DNA of 64,000 nt from Beta vulgaris subsp. vulgaris (taxonomy: Eukaryota > Streptophyta > Magnoliopsida > Caryophyllales > Amaranthaceae). Each line of letters starts with the position of its first letter. Position 1 is the first letter of the stretch. Location: contig NC_079203.1 in the NCBI RefSeq assembly GCF_026745355.1, positions 372,001 through 436,000 of the forward strand, read 5' to 3'. Made by a program: the position numbers and the translations under genes. This document shows, piece after piece, positions 46,981 through 60,900 of the stretch. The notes under the pieces are model-generated. The model ran no database searches. It saw nothing but the letters and a program-made list of their open reading frames with translations, and had not been told where the DNA came from.

Positions 46981-47385
46981 CTAGCATTTTTTGCACGCTA
47001 TGCGTGCGTGTCCTGTTAACTTTTTTGATCTTATCAATTAGTTATTAATCAGTATTACAAAAACTTTAATTTGAAAATATATTTATAATTATTATTGATT
47101 TTTTAACTATATTTTTCTTAAATCAATGTTTCATTGGTTTTTTTAGTTATTTGTTCATCATTATTCAAATATATTATCGAGAGTAAAAAATATACAGTAG
47201 AAGAAAGTTTGTGCTCAAATAAAGTGGAAAAAATTTGTGTATCAGGTTCAATGGTCGAAAAGAGTTTGATTTACATAATAGAGATTACTGAAGATTTGAA
47301 ACATTGATTTAAGAAAGGAAAAGGGGGCAAAATAGTCAGCTCAAAAGAGGACACCGTTGCTCCCCCTTCCCTTATGTAATAGAGA
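46981..47385 (-). mobile_element. Non-autonomous Helitron, 405 bp
   Basis: On the minus strand it starts TCTCTATTACATAAGG after an A. It ends with the hairpin GCACGCATAGCGTGC, an A run and CTAG before a T. Both ends match the element at 20122-20883, so they are one family of different length. Confidence 0.8.
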
Positions 47386-48204
47386 TTAGTCAATATACTT
47401 GAGCATCCGCATGTAAATGGAATCTCTTCGTATTTAAAGAAAGTTCTTCAGATTTCCTTTTCGATTTTCTGACCTTATTGATTTTGCGATTGTGCTAATT
47501 TATTAATTAGCAATGGCAACTGGTTAAATTTGTCTCCAAATTCTTCTCAAATTCAAAACTCTGCAATCAACTATAATGATACGTATTTCTTGTCTTCTGG
47601 TGATATTCCTATCAATTAGGCATCATTTGTTGAATAACAATTATACAAATTGGAGTCGGGGTTAATATGGACGATTTTAGGGCAATGATATTAGGATTTG
47701 TGGAGTATGGTGTCATAATGCCATGCAAGTATGATTAGGGTATTTATAGTGATAGAGTTAGGGTTTTGAAAAAAGTAATTTGGTTTTTTTCTTTAGGAAA
47801 ACCGTAAAAATGAAATAATATTATTAGAATAATCTACAAATGATTCATTTCCTTTATTGTATTAATTTAGATTACTGAAATTGTGAGATATTAGAGAGAA
47901 TTTCAAAAAAGTTCCTTTAGTGCTAATCCTATCATTACGGCTCAAATCAAGGGGAGATCAATTAGCCGGATTTTTGCACATGCTTTTCGAAATCGATCTC
48001 TGGTCTCTGTCCCAAAAAGAAGCGTCCTGACCACTAAACCAAAGCAAAACATACAAGTCTCTTTGTGTGTACTTTGTACATATTCTTTTTCGGATCCTTG
48101 TGAATTTAGTTGAACCCACTAAAACCATGCTAGATCCGCCATTGTTGATTGGAGGAGATATCTCCTTACTATAGTAAACTTTAACATGAAGCACTTTGTA
48201 ACTT
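47386..48204. other. Spacer with a possible gag-like scrap
   Basis: No intact gene. Around 47510-47680 the plus strand reads like scraps of a Copia gag N-terminus (a NYTNWS-type motif in one frame) with stops. I give this little weight. Confidence 0.25.
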
Positions 48205-48355
48205 TAGACCATTCAGCTACCCATATGCTGGATATGAATGCTCCGTTGTTGGAGATATTCCTTTCCTGGTTACCCACTTGAAGGATGATCATATGCACAC
48301 TGGCTGTACATTCAATCATCGCTATGTGAAGTCTAAGGAGGTTAACAGAATAACA
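48205..48355 (+). pseudogene. SINA/SINAT-type E3 ubiquitin ligase exon relic
   Basis: The plus strand encodes YPYAGYECSVVGDIPFLVTH followed by LKDDHMHTGCTFNHRYVKS. This closely matches the zinc-finger/substrate-binding region of seven-in-absentia ubiquitin ligases. Compared with the family it lacks three residues after DDH and a few after VKS. It ends at a GTAAG donor-like site. No RING domain or other exon lies nearby, so this is an isolated fragment. Confidence 0.75.
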
Positions 48356-48430
48356 GTAAGTGTTTGCTATTTATGTCCCTTATCATTCTTATTACTTATT
48401 AGTTGCATTCAAGTAGATATTATTAGGAAC

Positions 48431-48585
48431 ATTAGCCTGCTGAGAATGGGATAGGGACTTCCGGATGTTGGGTGATAAGCATATTATTTGAGTTCAGTCC
48501 CCAGTGCAAATTTGTATCACTAACATTAACATCAACAATTTGAATGGTTAGCATCCAAGATTTCTTCTAATACTGAAATCCAAGA
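48431..48585. repeat. Repeat shared with intron 1 of the ubiquitin protease gene
   Basis: The block AGCCTG(C/G)TGAGAATGGGATA through CATCAACAATTTGAAT matches 60450-60640, with a deletion of about 45 bases here. The two copies flank the protease gene in the same orientation. Confidence 0.8.
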
Positions 48586-48955
48586 CTCCTAAATCAGTTC
48601 TTTTATGCAGGGTCATCCAAAAATATATAATCCTCAAACACAAAAAAATTATGATCTATTTCTTCAACTCTATACTAAATCTATGCACAGTTTGATCTTC
48701 TCCAACTTAACCAATGTGTTAATATAAACCTTGAAAGAAATGTTTGTCCGCCGTTGCTGCTTGAGCTTGTTCAGTGTGACAGCAAAAGAAGGGTAAATTA
48801 TAGGCTTTATTTGCTACATTAAATATGGTCCAAGCAGCCATCGTCTTGCACCAGTCATACATCCCACAACAAAGGTACACCAAATAGAGTCACCTGCTCC
48901 ATCCATTCATGACTTGTCATAAATGTTCCATATGACAGACTATAATGCAAAAGAC

Positions 48956-51900
48956 TTAGCCATGCACTTGAGGAGGCTTCTCTGGTGGCTTCTCCAGGCA
49001 AATGTTAGTAGGACTTTCATCAATTACCACATCATGGATGACACCATTCAAACATTTATCGAGCTCATTAAGTTCCACACTGTCCCCCTCCATGTCATCT
49101 GAAAATTCCGCGTCTTCCACATCTGCCCACTTGAAACTTCTCCGGTTGGAAAACCAAGCAACAGACTCCTTATCTGAACTGTGGGAAAAACCAGCAACAG
49201 AATCATTACCCAAACTGCTCATCTCAAAAGGGGCAGTTTGGTCGATGACAGAGGGAGCATTTCCAGTAATGCCAATTATAGGACATTCATCCTCAGCCTT
49301 ATGCTCTTCAAGTTTTCTAGTGGGACCCAATAGCCTAATCGCAGAAATATCAGTGGCTTCTCTATCAGATACTTGTGTAGTAGCTGAACCCTCACGTGAG
49401 GTGTCATTACATCCATTTATACCCATAGCAGATGATTTAAGGATATCAGGAACTTCACGAGGTGATTCAGCACTTGAACTAGTAGAACTGAAAACCCTTT
49501 GAAAACTTACAGCTTTAAGTGTATTACAAGGACCATTTCCATTTCCATTTCCAAGAACTTCAACTGAAACTGGTGGACCTAACACACTCCGAGAGTCTCC
49601 CATATCTCGGTTGATGGGTTCATGGTGAACTCCAGACAAATGCTCAGAAGCTGAAGTAGAAACGGAATTGCACATCTCCAAAGAAATTGAAGTCTCCTCC
49701 CGTGGGATTGAGCTACTATGCTCTATCTCAGTAAGCAGTTTCTCCCCCTCATGCAGCTGACTTGTTGCAGGTTCAAATGTCTTTAGACATTTTGGTCGAA
49801 CGCAGATCCTGTCCCACAAGACAAAAAAATATCAGCAACTATAGTCTCCATGCATTAGAGAGTGTACCATAAAACTCCAGAAGTACGCAGGAACAAGATA
49901 CACTTAGTCTTTAAATAGCCAAATCTACCCTCTTCTGAATCAAATGCTAAACAAAATTCACATTACATCATAATATATGACTGTTCAAACTACAAGTGTT
50001 CTTATTCATGGTTGAGAATGCTAACGAGGGAGTGAGTTTTCCTACACTATATAATAATACAAAATGTAAAGTGTAAACAACAAAGAATAGTACAGATTTC
50101 ATTAGCAAGTGAGCACTTCCAAATATAACCTTCCGTTCATCCCAATATTAAACCATGAGCTTGATAAGGGATGAGTTTAGCTGCCGAAAATTATTGACAA
50201 ACTTAAGCTTTACTTTCTACAACAGTTACTCAACACCATCAGCACAGTCCACCAGGAACAAAGTGCTCTTCTTCTGCCAGCAATCATGATTCATGGGTAT
50301 AGAGTGACCATTGACACCCCTTGAGCTAGGGCATAGAGTCTGACAATATTTGCCTGGCTTTCAGTAGCACTAATTGATGTATATGCGTCTCTCCATCTCT
50401 CTCTATATAAGTAGACACATAATGTACAAATCCCAACTTAACCAAAGATAAGGTCTTTGATATTATAGTCTACAAAGTAAATAAAAAAATTTAGCGAACG
50501 CATATGATTGACAGACTTTGGACTTCCTTCACAAGAATGTGTCAATATGACACACTATATATGTATAACCAAAAGCTTCTATGATTTGTGAAGACTACCC
50601 TTAAAAAGGAATACTGGAAACATAACCAAAATTTAGGCTAGACTCCAGAATATTGGAGTCTACATGGTAAAGAAACGCAAACAGGTTTACTATTGTCAAC
50701 ATTCTCACTCTGAACCAAGTAACACAAACATCAATATCCTAACATTTCCTCCCCTTTTCATATCCCTCTTCCACACTAGACATCTAAAATCCCCATTCCT
50801 TCTGCACACAACTAAAGGGACGCCTGTAATAGATCAGCTTTCCTAGAGCCCTATAACGTCAGATCCTCACTCCGTCGTCTCCCTCTTCTACACTAGACAT
50901 CTAAAATCCCCATTCCTTCTGCACAGTGCACACAACTAAAGGGACGCCTGTCACAGATCAGCCTTCCTAGAGCCCTATAACGCCAGATCCTCACTCCTTC
51001 CAACTTCATCTCTCGTTGCCCTCTGTTTCCTCACAAAGCCAGCCACCACAAAGACTGTCCCTTCACCAAGGACTCATCATCCTCTTTATCCTTCTATCCT
51101 TCATACATATGTCTCCTTACATTCCCTAAGCCCCACAACCAATACCTAGGCAACACCCTCAACTTAAAATAGATCTCCCACATGCTACACTGTATTAACT
51201 CTTTACAATCAAGGTCAATGATTTTCTCTACAGTCAATGAAGTTGATACATGGCTGCAAGGGTGAACCTTAAAGTTGAAAATCAAAACAGAGAGACAGAG
51301 TGACAGCCATATTGGCAGTAGCCTCAGTGTGAAAGAATAAAGTGATCACAACATATGATTTTCTGTCATGTTTCATATTCTAAATAATTTGGGCCCCGAA
51401 ACCAATATTACCGCCTCAATGATGTCCCACTAATTCTAGCTATGGATGTAGGGGGATTGTCATGCCAAATGCTATCACTAGCAGTGTTATGCCAGCTGCC
51501 ACCACGAGCTCCCCCGACGTGGTTTTTGATATTATTTCTTTATTTTTCATTTTCTTTATTATAGGAAAAAAAATCATATTGGATTGCTAAAATATGAGGA
51601 ATTCAATAAAAAGAAAAAAAGGAATTCTCACGGGAGAATATTTACTCTTTCAATATCTATTTTAGCTGTAGAGCGCATTAGACATGGATGACAGAGGAAT
51701 ATGTGGAAAGGGAAATTGCTGAATTTTTAATACATTTCCCTCGCAGTCACTCTTCAAGTTTATTCAGAAACTACAAATTAATATACCCAAATGCAATTTC
51801 AGGCCTGGAATACAGCGAGGTCCAAGCTATGAAATTGTGAAGCCACAAAGATAGTCGTTTCAGCAGAAATAGTACTATTCCCTTACTCCCAAGACAATAA

Positions 51901-54900
51901 AACTCTTGCATTTTACAGCCAAGGCTTCACAAATTACCTTTTGTATATTAATAAGAATTATCATTTTCATATGAATAAATGGTAGAAAAAAAAATTACCT
52001 TCTATACAAAAGCATATAAGCTCCCTGTGAAAGCACTTCATCTAATTCAACCCTCGTCACCTGGAAAGTCAGGAATCACAATCCTCATTAGGTAATTTTG
52101 AAGACAAGCAAATAAAAGGACGGCCTAGACGTGGATGTGATTGGGCACAAATGCACAAAAGAATACGTTCAGAAGTGGGATTATTGTTACTGAAGGAGTT
52201 AAAACACACCAACAGAATTAAGAAAAACTTTGAGGGGGTCTCTAAAGGGATTGACATTATTTTCCACTGACAACCCCCCATAAACACATTGTTTATTCCA
52301 GACTTATGAAGTTAGTCATGATTGGAAAGGGAGACATAAAGCACGAATAATACATAGAGAAAGTGGAAGGGAGCATAAACAGTACTCAAAGAGTAAACTT
52401 TCAGTCTCACTAAACCAGAATATCCCTCTCAACATGATACTTCACAAAGCATGATATTTTGTTATAAGTTGGGATTCAAAAGGAGCAAAAGGATCAGGGA
52501 AGAGCTACATGAATTACACATGCTATCCAATCATATGTTTATATAGGCCACTCATCTCTACCTTGCAATCATCGATTCTGTACCAGTCTCCCTCAAAACC
52601 CTTTGTGTAACAGATATAATGCCCAAAGAATGATGCATTTAGCATGTCCACATGGACAACAACAGCATAAAGCTTGTATTTATCCATGCCATCTCTCTCT
52701 TCACTCATATATGGGTTCAGATCCAAATCATCAGGAAAAGTAATTTTTTTGTTGATCTTCCCAAATCTTCCACTCTGCAACCAAAACAAAAGCAATTAGC
52801 TAAGAGACGTAATTGAAATACAGGGACAACAATCAGAAAGAGAGAAGCCTACAACAACGCATTCAAGTCCACATGCAGAAAAAATTACCTGGAATCTTTT
52901 TAAAGCAATTGTAAGTACGTGTGGAGCTTGGTGGATGGTCAGACGCTTCCATGCCTTGACATAATCATTACATCTGCAAGCAGCAGCAAAAATAAGTAGG
53001 TGTCAACAAAAAACGATAGCCCATTTAAGTGTGAAATAATTTGGAAATTGTGAACCCTATGGTCTTTAGGACGGCAACATCTTTAAATTCTTGCTTACAA
53101 GCTCAAGGGAATACATATCCACAAAATACCGAGGTAGAGTGTATTTATGAAAGAGAAAAACAGCTATTCAGAAAATGCATCAATTAACCAACTCACTTCT
53201 CTGTAGATGCACGTAAAATGATGTAACTGAGCACTACAAAATAGAAAAGAATATTCTCTCAACAAAATGAAGTCTCGTATGATCTTCAAGGTAAATTTCT
53301 AACCAGTTGTATATACTATTAAGTATCATGGTATCACCTATCATTAGAAATTACTTTTAGATAATGACCTACACCCAGGGAAAAAAAACGCGCTCGCGGT
53401 CGCGTTCGCGGGAACGGTCGCGTTGTCGCGGGAACGGCTTGTAACGGCGAAATAGAACGTTTCGCGGCCGTCGCGTCGTGAATTTTTTTAAAAAATTCAC
53501 ATTAATATGTTTTAACTATATTATTTGAATTTTTCTAGTTTATGAAGCATTATTACAACATAATATAATCAAATCTAATAGAATATCATGTTTCCTCAAC
53601 TATATAATTAAATCATAAAAAAAATTTGGCCAATGTTTGAAAAGAACGGATGTAACGGGGATAAAATCGCTCTAACGCGGCGAGTTCGCGTTACGGAACG
53701 GACAACGCGGCGAGAAGTACGTGAATTTTATTATGGCGTTCCGTAACGGGATTTCGCGGAACGGCAAATCCAAAATCCGTTACAGAACGGCCGTTCTGTA
53801 ACGGAACGGGAGAGTTTTAATTCCCTGCCTACACCTAGTATTTTAAATAATAGACAATAGTCCTTATCTTTCACAATTTGATGCAATAATAAGGTAGCAT
53901 TTTATCTCTAATCTTAAACAGGACTACAATTTACACAAAATCCATAACATGTTCTTATGACAAGGACAAACTCCAACATTCATATATGAATTCCATGCAA
54001 GTACGTCAAATAAATAAGAAAACGAGGGTTCATTTCAAATGCTATAGGCCTACCAAACTTGATATGATCTCTAAACTAAACACTAAAGATTCCCTTAATC
54101 TACATGGTATAGCATGAATACATATAAGTATAAGGAGTATCTATAACTATGTCTCAATATCAACAAAGAACAAGTTAGACGTCCTATATCGAGATTGCAA
54201 TTGCAAATTCGCAATCGCAATAATGGTCATATACATGAGAGCATACTTAATTGCAGCATCGCATAAGGGTCACAGTAGTGCGACTCATTGACAGTTTAGA
54301 GCAGCCACATATCAGTAAATAAGTCGGTTATGTATCAACAGATATGTGATATGGTCCTTAAACTTTCCATATAGCTTTGTTCGTTAAGCTGAAAATTCTG
54401 TAGATATCGTCAGATAATTGCGTATCTGCCGATCAAACCATGATTAGAGTGAGAATGAATTAGATCAACGTCATTCTAGCAGACACACAAAGCTCAAAAT
54501 TGACTAATGGGTGAGGCTTAAGGTGGGTCAGTAGCAAGTAACAATGCTAATGGACCAAAATGGGCCATGTCATGCGGGTTGCGGGTCAATAGTGGGTCGT
54601 GATGGATGAGCCAATATAAAAGTAAGGAGATAGGGCCTAGGAGAGTAAATAATGAACACACAAAAAACTTCTAAACATATTATTTTGCATATATTTTCAC
54701 TTCTACAAAGTTATCGGCCAACATTTTTGACCCTGTTTGACCTTGTCCAATAAAAACCCTCTTGACTTGAACAGCCCCCGCTCCTGCCCCTTCCCCCCAA
54801 ACAAAACCCCTAATGGGCCCTTTAACTAAAACCCTAACCAACTTTCACCATATGATCTTTGGAACAAACCAAACTCTACATTATTGGCCTATACCCTAAA

Positions 54901-57900
54901 CCCTACACCACCTTCACAGTATAACTAGATATAGGCTCCAAAGATATTTCATGGGACCTTAAAAGGTGACCGTATAGCGGTATAGGTATCTGACCAAGTT
55001 TGGCCCTTGAGTCCATTTACATTGAACTCACATGTAGCTGCACAGAAAACCTCCAGCTACCATAAATAAAGAAGCGACGACCCTTAAGCATAAAACAGTT
55101 GGCCTTCATGAAAGGCATCAATGAAGGGATTTCACGTTAATGAAGTTGAACACCTTGCTAAACAGATGCAGGTTATCAGTGAGGCCAGAGCTTTTTGTTT
55201 AGGGGAGAGGAAGGACAAATCATGAACTAATTTTTATTCAGGTCGCACTTCCATGACCTGTACTGCCCTCCCATCCCACCCTCTAAAAATTCAACTTGCC
55301 ATAAGAAAATTAGTGTAGATTCTTAGTAAATCCATGGTGGGAAAAATCAATACACCATAAACCAGCTTCAAGGACTTTTAATATTAAAGTTGTCTTAGAA
55401 TTGCTTGAAACTCTACTCACTGTAGAGTCTGCAAATCGCAAAAATCTATATTTCACAAATGCAAAAATAATATTGAAAATATTAGAATTGCTCGTACCCA
55501 TCACATTTATACATATTTTCTCCATGAAGCCACTCTTTTGCAGTAAATTGATCAAGACACTCCTCCAAAGATGTAGCATCTCCTTGCATTTCAACCGTCA
55601 GATCCATCATATTTTCATATTGATTGGAGACTTGATCGCACTTTGTACATATGACCTGAAAAAGAAGATATACATGTTAAGAAATGAAAGACACACACAG
55701 TGAGTCATACTTCCTCTGTTTTCATTTTCCTATTGCATCATAATATGAGGTTTCACGCTTGCCAATGCACAACATTAGCAATAAACATCGATAATTATCT
55801 ATTAGTAAAAATAAATAAAAAATAGTTTGAAAGTACATATCGAGATGAATCTAACAATACCCCACATGACTATATATTTCGTATTTAAATCTCCAAAGAT
55901 GGTGAAAGGAGAGTGTGTGAATAGAGTAAAAGTCCAAATGATTGCATAAATAAGAAAAGGAGGAAGAATATCTTAAGTAAAATATTGTATTCTATTGGAA
56001 AAAGATATTCAAAATGAAATGATGTTGGAGAGAAGTTCGCTCTGAGATGCATCGCAAGTTTGCGACAAAATGAACATATCATGACAGAATTATATGACCA
56101 ATCATGCAAAAGGAAACAGCAGGGGGGAAAAGTAAAAATAGATAAACCTTGCTCAACTTTCCCTCACCCACATTTAATTAAGTGGACATAACTTTATAAT
56201 TTCTGACAGATGATCAAATATAGAATACTCCTTCCGATCTATTATAGCTAACTTTCTAGAACTTGGCACAAGAATTAAGGGTAATGCAGAAGCCACATAA
56301 CTTTTCTTATTAAAAAAAAAGCAATAGTAGTATCACAAGTAGTTACACCTTTTCAACTTGCCCTGATTAATGCAGTTACTTCTCGTTTAGCAACTGGTAA
56401 TTAAAAATGATGATAACGAAATTATATGTAATTTTGTAAATAAAGTCTTATGCCAATACCTATGGTAATGAATGTCGTCCCTCAACATGTGGATTTCTTC
56501 ATTGATTTACAGTACGAGTTAATATCAATATTCCACCTCTAAAGTAATGAAAATATATGAAGAAAAAGAGGTATTTGGAGTTGGACAAGCATAACTATGG
56601 ACATTGGCACAAGACTTTCTTTACAAAATCACCTATAGATTCATTACTACCACCATTTATTACGCCTACCAAACGAGTTGTTAGGGGTGTGTGGCCGAAA
56701 TCAATGTTAGTTGAGGAACTAGAAGTGTCCCACATTTTTGGGAAGAAATAAGCATGCTGGCCTCTGCTTAATTGGTGTGCATATCCAAGCCAGGTAAGAT
56801 AGAAGGTAGTCCATCAAACACTCTCCGTAAATGAAGACTGACACGTCAACTATAATGGAACAAAATATAACTCTCAAAACATCAAATATCGTGAATTAGA
56901 GGGGATAAAATAACTTGCAAGCCCCACTAACCTGGGAGCGAAGCTGACCACCAAATATATGTTGTATAAGGGTAGTCTCTTGAGATTTGGGATCGATGTT
57001 TTTCTCACCACCATGCTCATCAAGGAAGACAGATTGCATTGTATCAATTGCAAACCTGAAAACCCACAAAAAGTTAATTATTTATATTCAAGTGCCTGAG
57101 AACACATGCACACATGATCTCAGTCATGTCACCATGAAAAGAAGACAGTAAAGGTTCATACAGTCAGAGCCAAATATTCACTTGGACTCTTCACAAGTTA
57201 CAACACCAATTGGCTCCAAAGTCGAAACAAGATCAAGTAAGAACAACAATAATAATTAAAAAAAAATCTAAAACTAACCAAGCATGACCCCTGAAACACT
57301 TGGCTAAGAGAGAGAACACAACTCCAGCCCAGTCCAAGAAACAAAAATGTCATAGTGTACCATGAGTATATCGTATTATCGAACATCGAAATAAATCTAC
57401 CTCATGAACTCATGAGCATCCTCTTGTTTTCCATAGCCAAGATTTCCACCAATGCTCGGCAACCGTGACAGGATATTAATTGGTGAAAAGGACTGCTGAC
57501 TTTTACTAGCTCTTGCGAGGTGCATTTCAAGTTCACAGAGGAAACACCACCCATTCCTCCTGCCTGAGAAACATCAATATAAGCATAATTACATCATACA
57601 CAGCAAAGACAAAATCAGTAGAAAACGTCCTGGCTTACAATCTCTGCGATGACCTTTCTCCAATAAATATGCTAGAAGTGGACGGGTGTGAGCAAGACAT
57701 TGTAGGACCACATTCGCATAACAACTGCATGAACACACACAAAAGAAACTAAGAAAGTCAACCTGGAGCGAAGAATTGGATTAGGGTGATATGTACTATT
57801 AGAGAAGGAAGCTTATCAAGTCAGAATATAATAATTTATAATCCTTTTCCCTTGTTTAGCAATTAATAGGAATAGATGAAGTTAGTAGGCGTGACATTTG

Positions 57901-60900
57901 TTTTGGAGATTGAGTTGGATTTTCATAACCTACATTAGGGAGGAATAATTCTCAATATACTGTGAGAATCACCACGCATAACAAACCTGTTTCCACAATT
58001 TAGAAGTCCACAAGGTGGGAAGATCGACTTTTCCCAGTTGTAAAGTTTGACGAATTCATCGTAAGGGAAGAGAACCTAGAAGAAAAAGCCTTGTGAAGAT
58101 GGTACGTAGAAGCAGGAGCAACACTCAAGCAATTAAAAAGTCGCACCAAGAAGACATCACTTTTAGCAATATTGTCAACTGACCTTGTCCACAACCCTCT
58201 CAATTTTGTCTGGTCCACTTGAAGGGACCAAAGCAATGGACATATGCCGCTTTCCACCAGTCTCCTGGATTGATTTTCGCTTGCTAGATGATTGAAGTTC
58301 CTTGCATTTTATCCTGTGCTCTGATCGCCAATGTCGTGATTGGCAAGCATGGGAGCTTGAAAGGAACAAAAAACAAAAATAAACCTAAGTACATAGAACA
58401 AATCTCCAAATTTTAAGGGACAAGGAGCTCCAACAGAAACATATGAGCTCAAAACAAATAGTCATATCTGAAGCATTGGAGTAAGTTAAGAACTATATAT
58501 AGGCAATGACATTAGCTTCCCATCAAAAAAATATTGATCAAGTTGGGATCTATACATCAGCTGATAACAAGAAGCTAAAATCAAATAGCAGTGACGGCAA
58601 AAGCATAAAATTTAAGAATATGAACTTCCAAAATGCTAAAAGAGAGCTGCTTTTCTATGCCAAGTGGCAACAATCAGAACTCAAGCATCTTCAAACTGAT
58701 AAAGAAATGATTTATTTTAGCAATGATCAATCACAATTTGTCTTAAGATGCACAGCCATTCTTGGTTTAACACGTTTTGTTTCAAATATCATCATTATGC
58801 TCTCTTTTTAGTATGTTAGTGTGCTCTCTCTTGCTTCATATATCCATTTTAAGCATTAAGGCAGTGTATAAATTATTGCGAGTACTGAATATAACGAGCA
58901 AGAAAATGGAGATTTGCTTCTCACACTTTAACCTGACTACAGGTAGAGCCTTAAACTAACAGCAATGCACCAATTCCACTACCTCTTCAGCTATAGTTTC
59001 AGGATCCTGTCTTGTCACAGAACCATGGTATAAAGAAAGAGGAGAAAACCCCATCACAGATCTATCACTATTCACCCCTTTTATCTAATGCTTGGAAAGG
59101 TTAATGCATGCATCTCAATATACCCTGAAGATTCTCTGATAATTGCATGAAACAAACAACACATTTCCAACTCCACACTCTGTACTTATTCAACAAGGAA
59201 CAACAGCCAGAAAAGAACCTTACTCTTTCTTCTTCTTTTTTCACAGGAAAAAGAACCTAACTCAGACACCAAAAGATTATGAAGCATATATATGTGGCAT
59301 AGAACTCAGCATGCAACGCGGCAGCGTTGAAGAATTGACATAACAACCTCAAAGTGCCTTCTTTAGACCCCAAGGGTTTTCGAAAGCACTTACTAGCACA
59401 GTCACAAGCTGCAATGGCGGGAACAATCACGTCAACACCCCTCATCAAGTATTCAGAGAGATTCCACACACGACAAGTTCCTTCGCACTTCCCTCAAATT
59501 TCTCCACAGCAAATCCCCGAAATATCTTCTAATCATATATATCTATGTTGGAAATTATGTCCTTTATCATGCCTAAGCCCCTTTCTGGAATAATGGTACC
59601 TAAAGCATAATCTAACAAGCAAACAAAACAACCCTTATCTCACAAATCAGAAAACCAGGTAAAGAGTGAAACCTAAGAGCCTCTATGAGTTAGTTCACCT
59701 ATTTTTAATAATGTCACTTCATCCTTAATAAGACCAACTCCCTTTCTTGGCTTTTTCCGGATTAAAGGTCATATTGCTTCCTATTCACTCAATTATACCT
59801 TATCAAATCGATAACCTTGCATTATACCAAATCCCAAGTCATAAAAAAAGCAATTTGTAATAGACATAGGGGCAGCATTCTCCTTCACTAGTCTATTGAA
59901 CTAAACCCTAGTAACCTTATCAAATGTCAGTACATCACACTCGTCATGAGCATAATGGCATACATGCCTCAACACTCTGCAAATAATAATACCACCTCCT
60001 AGTTCCTAGCTCCTACAATCCACTTAAGAATTGCTCAAGGCTCCCCCATCACAATTCTAACTTCTGAATTTCCATTCATATTTTAAAATTTTCCAATAAA
60101 AATCTTGCTTCTCGACAAGATTAAACCATTTCTCTACTCACCATGTAAAAGTTACATTCTTAGCCTTTTTCTATATTCAATACTTGCCTGCTTTGATAAT
60201 TCTTTCCCCATACAGATAAATTCAATGCACCCCATTCCCCAAGAAAGCACAAATCTTTCCCAATATAGATAATCCCCAATATCGCACTTATCAAAGAAAC
60301 AATAACAAGAACAAGCATATACCAAAATATTCCAAAAAAAACAATTCTAATATTTAAAAAACTCAAGATACAAAAAAGAAATTATAAAATTGTTCTTTAC
60401 AACCGAAGCAAATAGTATTTACAGCAATACTACAATGTTACATTACACTAGCCTGGTGAGAATGGGATAAGGACTTCGGGAAGTTGGGTGATAAGCATTA
60501 TTTGAGTTGCATCTAGCATGATAACTTATATAGGTGAATTATGAGGTCCAGTTCAGTCCCTAGTGCAAATCTGTATCACTAATATTAACATCAACAATTT
60601 GAATAGTTAGCATCCAAGATTCCTTCTAATACATGCCTAAACACTCTGCAAATAATAATACTACTTCCTATTTCCTAAAATATATCCACTTAAGAAATAC
60701 TCTGCAAATAATAACTCCCATCACAATTCTAGCTTCTGAATTTCCATTCATATTTTAAAATTTTCCAATAAAGATCTTGTTTCTGGACAAGATTAAACCA
60801 TCTATCTACTCACCATGTATTAGTTACATTCTTAGCCTTTTTCTATATTCAATACTTGCTTGCTTTAATAATTCTTTCCCCATACAGATATAATTCAATG

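Noticed and set aside
47510..47700. Possible Copia gag start
   Set aside because: Only a short NYTNWS-like motif with stops around it; too weak to call as an element.
49002..49502. 166-codon plus-strand frame opposite the last exon of the ubiquitin protease
   Set aside because: Antisense shadow of a Ser-rich coding exon, with no recognisable domain.
53390..53800. CpG island promoter or rDNA-like sequence
   Set aside because: Terminal CAGGG/CCCTG and the perfect 8-bp target duplication show it is a hAT MITE.
56557..56751. 64-codon plus-strand frame in an intron of the protease gene
   Set aside because: No similarity I recognise, no splice partners and no promoter signals.
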